Positions 60,581 to 64,000 of a stretch of DNA of 64,000 nt are shown here, piece after piece (position 1 is the first letter of the stretch; every line of letters begins with the position of its first letter). A program made the position numbers and the translations under genes. The stretch is taken from the NCBI GenBank assembly GCA_018434945.1, contig JAHDOI010000044.1, positions 1 through 64,000 on the forward strand. The letters run 5' to 3'. The notes beneath the pieces were generated by a model. That model ran no database searches. It worked only from the letters and a program-made list of their open reading frames with translations, and had not been told where the DNA came from. Origin of the DNA: Selenomonadales bacterium (lineage in GTDB: Bacteria > Bacillota > Negativicutes > Sporomusales > UBA7701).

Positions 60581-60779
60581 AGCGGCTTCCCTCCTCCAGA
60601 ACAGCTAACCGGTAGTATTTGTTCTAATTCGCGCAATCCCCCGGATGACCTTCCATATTTTTCAAAATCTTTCACGATACGGGTCAATCCTGCCTACTTT
60701 TGTCTTTTCAAGCAGGAAAACAGCCCGAATTGCAGAATATGGTGATGAACATCGGAAATACTTCAGTGGACGGTGGAAA

Positions 60780-61136
60780 ATGGACATCAAAGACAGCGGC
60801 AACAGAACAAAGTTCGACACCGGGGCTGTTAGGGATTACCACGAAGGGAAAGGGCGATACGACTTGATTCCCTGGGATGCCATCCACGAACTGGCGATTC
60901 ACTGCGAGCAAGGCGCAAAAAAATACGGCGAACGGAACTGCGAAAAAGGCATTCCCATGCACTCTCTGATCGACAGCGCCATCAGGCACCTGTCCTGCTA
61001 CATGCGGGGCATGAAAGACGAGCCCCATCTGAGAGCGGCGCTCTGGAACGTCGCCTTCGCCATCTGGATGGAGAAAAACCGGCCCGATATGCAGGACATC
61101 CCTGTCCGCATGTCGCCGCCCGACAACGACGCCTGA
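60780..61136 (+). CDS. DUF5664 protein (dATP/dGTP diphosphohydrolase N-terminal domain type), phage-like
   Basis: The protein of 118 residues has the DUF5664 pattern: GKGRYDLIPWDAIHELA, GAKKYGERNCEKG, SAIRHLSCYMRG and ALWNVAFAIW. The family is mostly found in phages and is linked to nucleotide pools. The start is ATG 60780; the ribosome site (GGTGG) is weak and close, and the frame is open further upstream. It is a single gene with its own terminator, facing the PAS kinase divergently, and may be a phage remnant. Confidence 0.75.
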   Translation: MDIKDSGNRTKFDTGAVRDYHEGKGRYDLIPWDAIHELAIHCEQGAKKYGERNCEKGIPMHSLIDSAIRHLSCYMRGMKDEPHLRAALWNVAFAIWMEKNRPDMQDIPVRMSPPDNDA

Positions 61137-61178
61137 TCCGGCCTCCCCACTCCGCCGATTGCCCCGAAACAAAAAGCA

Positions 61179-61208
61179 AAACCCGCGTAAATATTACGCG
61201 GGTTTTTT
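61179..61208 (+). terminator. Terminator of the DUF5664 gene
   Basis: AAACCCGCGT-AAATATT-ACGCGGGTTTTTTC, 43 bases after the stop. Confidence 0.92.
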
Positions 61209-61287
61209 CATCTGCCCGATTCGGTGCCTGCCGGCTCCTGCGGAACCGCCTTCACTCAAAGCGTCCCGTCGAGCCCACCGCTCGCCG

Positions 61288-62253
61288 CTACCTTTCCTCG
61301 AAAGGATAAATAACCTTCCAATCCCCCTTCATATCGACGACAGTCCACCCGTTCGCCTGCGCCGCGTCGAGCGCTTTGTCCAGCCTGCCGACCGTCGACT
61401 TGCGGTCATAGGCCCACTCGCGCCAGGCGTCGGTATGGTGGACCAGGAGCGCAAACCTTAGACCGCTGCCCGCAGTCGCCCACTCAAGCATCTCCAGATC
61501 GCCGTCGGAGTTGCCGAACGCCGCGATTGGCCGGCGCCCGATATATTTACCGATGGCGACCGCCTTGCCGGGGCCCTCGGCGATAAGGTCGACCTCCGGC
61601 AGATACGTGATGACGGGTTTACCGTCACGCAGCGCGAACTTCGTTTTCAAGCTGCTGCCATAGACCTGCTCGGGAGGAATCCCGTAAACCTTTTCCGTCC
61701 AGGGCCGCATAATATCCGTCCAGCTGCCGGACACGATATAAACCTTGAACCCGTTATGCCGCAAATAGCCTATCAACTCGAGCATGGGCTGGTAGACCAT
61801 CTCCGTGTAGAGCCGCCCTGTCTCCGGGTGCCGGGCGGTCGCCGCCCAATCCCTGACGCTTTGCGCGAACTCCTCCGTGGTGCTGCCGGCGTGGACGAGG
61901 ATGTTCACCACCGGGGGAAAGGTCGCGAAGTCTCCTTCAAAAGCGGCCTCCAGTCCGGGTATCGCCTTCCACTGCGGACGCTGCGGCGCGAGCGCCTTAA
62001 AGCGGTCGATCATGAAAACCTCGGGAAAGTACCGCGGCTGCTCCGACCACAGCGTGCCATCGTTGTCGAACACCGCGATCCGCTCGGCCACAGGCACGAA
62101 ATCCGGCGACCCCTCCCTGGTAACAGCCTCGACAAACGCGATAATCGCCCGCTTCGCCGGGGTATCATTCCACGACGGCAGCGGCTCGGCCGCGAAGGCC
62201 GTACTGACAGACAGCAGGAAAACCAGCAAAATCGCCGCAAAAAACTTTTTCAA
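61288..62253 (-). CDS. Secreted HAD-superfamily phosphatase
   Basis: The 321-residue protein has a Sec signal peptide (residues 1-21, ending TAFAA). HAD motifs are IAVFDNDGTLW (motif I with the nucleophile Asp), IVSGS (motif II) and FGNSDGDLEML (motif IV). It is a haloacid-dehalogenase-type phosphohydrolase acting outside the membrane, similar to class C acid phosphatase-like proteins. The start is TTG 62253 with GGGGGGAAGAGG. Single gene; the substrate is unknown. Confidence 0.85.
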   Translation of the reverse strand: MKKFFAAILLVFLLSVSTAFAAEPLPSWNDTPAKRAIIAFVEAVTREGSPDFVPVAERIAVFDNDGTLWSEQPRYFPEVFMIDRFKALAPQRPQWKAIPGLEAAFEGDFATFPPVVNILVHAGSTTEEFAQSVRDWAATARHPETGRLYTEMVYQPMLELIGYLRHNGFKVYIVSGSWTDIMRPWTEKVYGIPPEQVYGSSLKTKFALRDGKPVITYLPEVDLIAEGPGKAVAIGKYIGRRPIAAFGNSDGDLEMLEWATAGSGLRFALLVHHTDAWREWAYDRKSTVGRLDKALDAAQANGWTVVDMKGDWKVIYPFEER

Positions 62254-62403
62254 CCTCTTCCCCCCTCTAATCCGTATTTTCTCGCGGGCCGGCCACGCTG
62301 CCGCGGGTTCTTCCCGGTTGATTAGCTAATCTTTCTATTTCGGCAAAATCTGTCAAATCCCTTGCCTTGCCTGCCATTTTGCCTCTAAGCCCTTACTCCC
62401 GCC

Positions 62404-63657
62404 CTATAACATCCGCTTCATGGCGGCACACGCCGAACAGCATGTGCTGACGGCGGGATTGTCGAGGAACGCCTGCGGGACATCCCCCCGCCCGACGGGC
62501 TCGAAACCGCGCCGCGCGAAATAACCGGCCGCCGTGTTCGTGAACAGGTAGGCCGCCGCGCTGCCGGCCGCCTCCGCCCGCGCGAGGGCCGCGTCCACCA
62601 GCGCCCCGGCTATGCCCGCCTTGCGCGCAGCGGGCGCGACCGCCAACGACCGGAGCAGGGCAGCGCCGGGCGCGTATTCGCAGCCGACCACGCCCGCGAC
62701 CCCGCCCCGGTCGGCTACCAGGAACCGCTCCCGCCCGGCGGCGATCGCCACCGCCGTCAGCCCGGAAGCCACCAGCAATTCCTCGATAGCCGGCACATCC
62801 TCAGGCCGCGCGGGACGGATCGTGTAATCCTCGCCTGCCGCGAGGAGGCTGGCCGGCTTCTTCGCCCGGATAAAAGCGCTGACGATACTGCCGTTATATT
62901 CCGCCAGCTCCCCGGGCGACGCCCCGGGCACGAGCTTGCCGGCCGCCGGGCTCGTCAGGTCGTAGACCCTGGTAACAACCACCTCGACATCGCCGAAGCC
63001 CGCCTTTTTCAGCTTGTCGGCATACTCGTCATCGGTCAGCGCCCCGGCGATGCAGCCCGACCAGGCCAGCAGATTTTTGCGGACCCCCTCCGGCAGCGGC
63101 CTTGTCGTGACGATATCGGAGACGGCTACCCGGCCGCCCGGCCGCAGAACGCGGAAGATCTCGCGGAAAACCCTGTCCTTGTCGGCCGACAGATTAATGA
63201 CGCAGTTGGAAATGACCACATCGACCGCGTCCGCCGGCAGAGGGATATCCTCGATATGCCCCTTCAGAAACTCGGCGTTGGTCAGTCCCGCCTTGGCCTT
63301 GTTGGCGTTGGCCTCCGCCAGCATCTCGTCCGTCATATCCAGTCCGTACGCCTTGCCGGCCGGCCCCACCCGCCTGGCGGACAACAGCACGTCAAGCCCG
63401 GCGCCGCTGCCGAGGTCCAGGACGGTCTCGCCGGCGTAAAGGCTCCCCAGCGCCGTGGGATTGCCGCAGCCCAGGGACGTCGCGAGCAGGTCGGTCGGCA
63501 ACCCCTCGACCTCGGCGGCCTGATAAAGGTTGCCGGTTATCACCTGCGTTGCGTCCCGGCCGTCGCCGCAGCAGCCCGAAGAGCCGCAGCACCCGGATTT
63601 TGAAGTAATAGCCGCCGCGTACTTCCTGCGGACCTGTTCACGGATATCCTCGCTCAT
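62404..63657 (-). CDS. arsM: Arsenite methyltransferase ArsM fused to an ArsN2-like GNAT domain
   Basis: The 417-residue fusion has an N-terminal Cys patch ([10 protein letters not shown], about 22-31). An ArsM-type SAM methyltransferase follows ([13 protein letters not shown]) with the three catalytic Cys contexts of bacterial ArsM: LGCGNP, SNCVINL and SGCIAG. From about residue 275 it continues as a GNAT acetyltransferase ([15 protein letters not shown]) with a CCSAC motif near the C-terminus. ArsM methylates As(III); the ArsN2 family accompanies arsenic operons. GGAGGTAAATC precedes the ATG. It follows a DUF318/ArsP-type permease gene by 51 bases, supporting arsenic resistance. Confidence 0.88.
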   Translation of the reverse strand: MSEDIREQVRRKYAAAITSKSGCCGSSGCCGDGRDATQVITGNLYQAAEVEGLPTDLLATSLGCGNPTALGSLYAGETVLDLGSGAGLDVLLSARRVGPAGKAYGLDMTDEMLAEANANKAKAGLTNAEFLKGHIEDIPLPADAVDVVISNCVINLSADKDRVFREIFRVLRPGGRVAVSDIVTTRPLPEGVRKNLLAWSGCIAGALTDDEYADKLKKAGFGDVEVVVTRVYDLTSPAAGKLVPGASPGELAEYNGSIVSAFIRAKKPASLLAAGEDYTIRPARPEDVPAIEELLVASGLTAVAIAAGRERFLVADRGGVAGVVGCEYAPGAALLRSLAVAPAARKAGIAGALVDAALARAEAAGSAAAYLFTNTAAGYFARRGFEPVGRGDVPQAFLDNPAVSTCCSACAAMKRML

Positions 63658-63708
63658 GATTTACCTCCCGACAGCCAGCCTGCGATCTTCATACTTCCTT
63701 CCTCCCTA

Positions 63709-64000
63709 TCATACGATCATATTGAAAAGGTACCCGGTGAAAATGACGGCGACGGCGATAATACCGGCAAAGACGCCGATAAGCTTCGGCTTCAGCACCC
63801 GGCGGAGAATTATCATCTCCGGGAAGCTTATCGCGCTGACCGCCATCATGAAAGCCAGCGACGTGCCCAGCGGCAGCCCCTTCCCGATCAGCGCGTAGAC
63901 GATCGGCACCATACCCGAGGCGCTGTTATAGAGCGGCACGCCCAGCAGCACGACGAGCGGCACCGCCAGCGGATTATCGCGGCCGGCGTATTCGACCAGG
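63709..64000 (-). CDS. C-terminal part of DUF318/ArsP-type permease
   Basis: The last 97 residues of a membrane protein lie inside the window. At least two membrane segments are present, with the family motif PLYNSASGMVPIVYALIGKG and then AVSAISFPEMIILRRVL. This matches the YraQ/ArsP permease family (DUF318). ArsP exports methylated trivalent arsenicals, which are made by ArsM encoded immediately downstream. The 5' end is outside the window. Confidence 0.8.
   Translation of the reverse strand, partial: LVEYAGRDNPLAVPLVVLLGVPLYNSASGMVPIVYALIGKGLPLGTSLAFMMAVSAISFPEMIILRRVLKPKLIGVFAGIIAVAVIFTGYLFNMIV

Noticed and set aside
1-64000. rRNA, tRNA and CRISPR features
   Set aside because: No conserved rRNA segments, tRNA-like cloverleaf or regularly spaced repeats were noticed on reading. 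A covariance search would be needed to exclude a single tRNA.

Overview
The window looks like the chromosome of a strictly anaerobic, high-GC, spore-forming Firmicute, most likely a Negativicute of the Sporomusaceae type. That placement is inference from gene content: oxalate/formate-antiporter (OFA) family carriers, many molybdoenzymes, NrfHA nitrite reductase with ResB/CcsA cytochrome c maturation, and KinE-like sensor kinases. I saw no rRNA, tRNA or CRISPR array.

Left part (1-12.4 kb). After a LysR regulator, two leftward operons encode three paralogous molybdopterin enzymes of the acetylene-hydratase/DMSO-reductase superfamily. Operon A (12212 to 4947) holds a catalytic subunit, a four-cluster ferredoxin, an NrfD membrane subunit, a radical SAM protein and a second catalytic subunit. 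Operon B (4604 to 1631) holds a third catalytic subunit with an unusual Fe-S site, a short ferredoxin and a 48-residue protein; a Cys-rich protein follows after a terminator. Each operon is preceded by a near-perfect sigma-54 (-24/-12) promoter.

Centre-left (12.9-22.6 kb). A sigma-54 enhancer-binding regulator (12960-15134) lies between operon A and a third sigma-54 promoter (15407), which reads into a 48-residue zinc-ribbon protein and an OFA carrier. An 11-bp motif, AAAATGACACT, lies 170-185 bp upstream of three of these promoters in the same orientation and is the probable activator site. TetR, an aromatic-acid-type carrier, a DUF362 ferredoxin protein and a soluble chemoreceptor follow.

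Molybdenum cofactor block (22.6-32.2 kb). A fourth sigma-54 promoter (32173-32190) drives a MoeA-like protein, MoeA, MobA, a DUF2064 protein, a CCG-domain Fe-S protein and a DUF169-ferredoxin fusion. A second leftward group contains GNAT, metallo-hydrolase, MoaA, MoaC and MOSC genes. Cofactor supply and the molybdoenzymes therefore appear to share one activator class.

Centre (32.4-38.9 kb). An apparent eight-gene leftward operon begins with a plasmid-type replication-initiator (Rep_3/RepB-like) protein behind a perfect 14-bp inverted repeat. It continues with a BioB-like radical SAM protein, an ArsS-like radical SAM protein, a sulfonate/NMT1-type ABC importer, a GNAT and a flavin reductase. 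I know of no described system with this composition.

Right part (39-64 kb). This contains DUF1847, MenA/UbiA, NCS1 permease plus cytosine deaminase, a second OFA carrier, a PAS/degenerate-GGDEF protein, a large GAF/PAS histidine kinase, an amino-acid-type catabolic operon (APC permease, PLP enzyme, M20 hydrolase) divergent from an AraC regulator with a 12-bp inverted-repeat operator, ResB-CcsA-NrfH-NrfA, a PAS kinase whose Spo0E-like N-terminus is cut by an in-frame TGA, a phage-like DUF5664 protein, a secreted HAD phosphatase, an ArsM-GNAT fusion, and the C-terminal part of a DUF318/ArsP-type permease.
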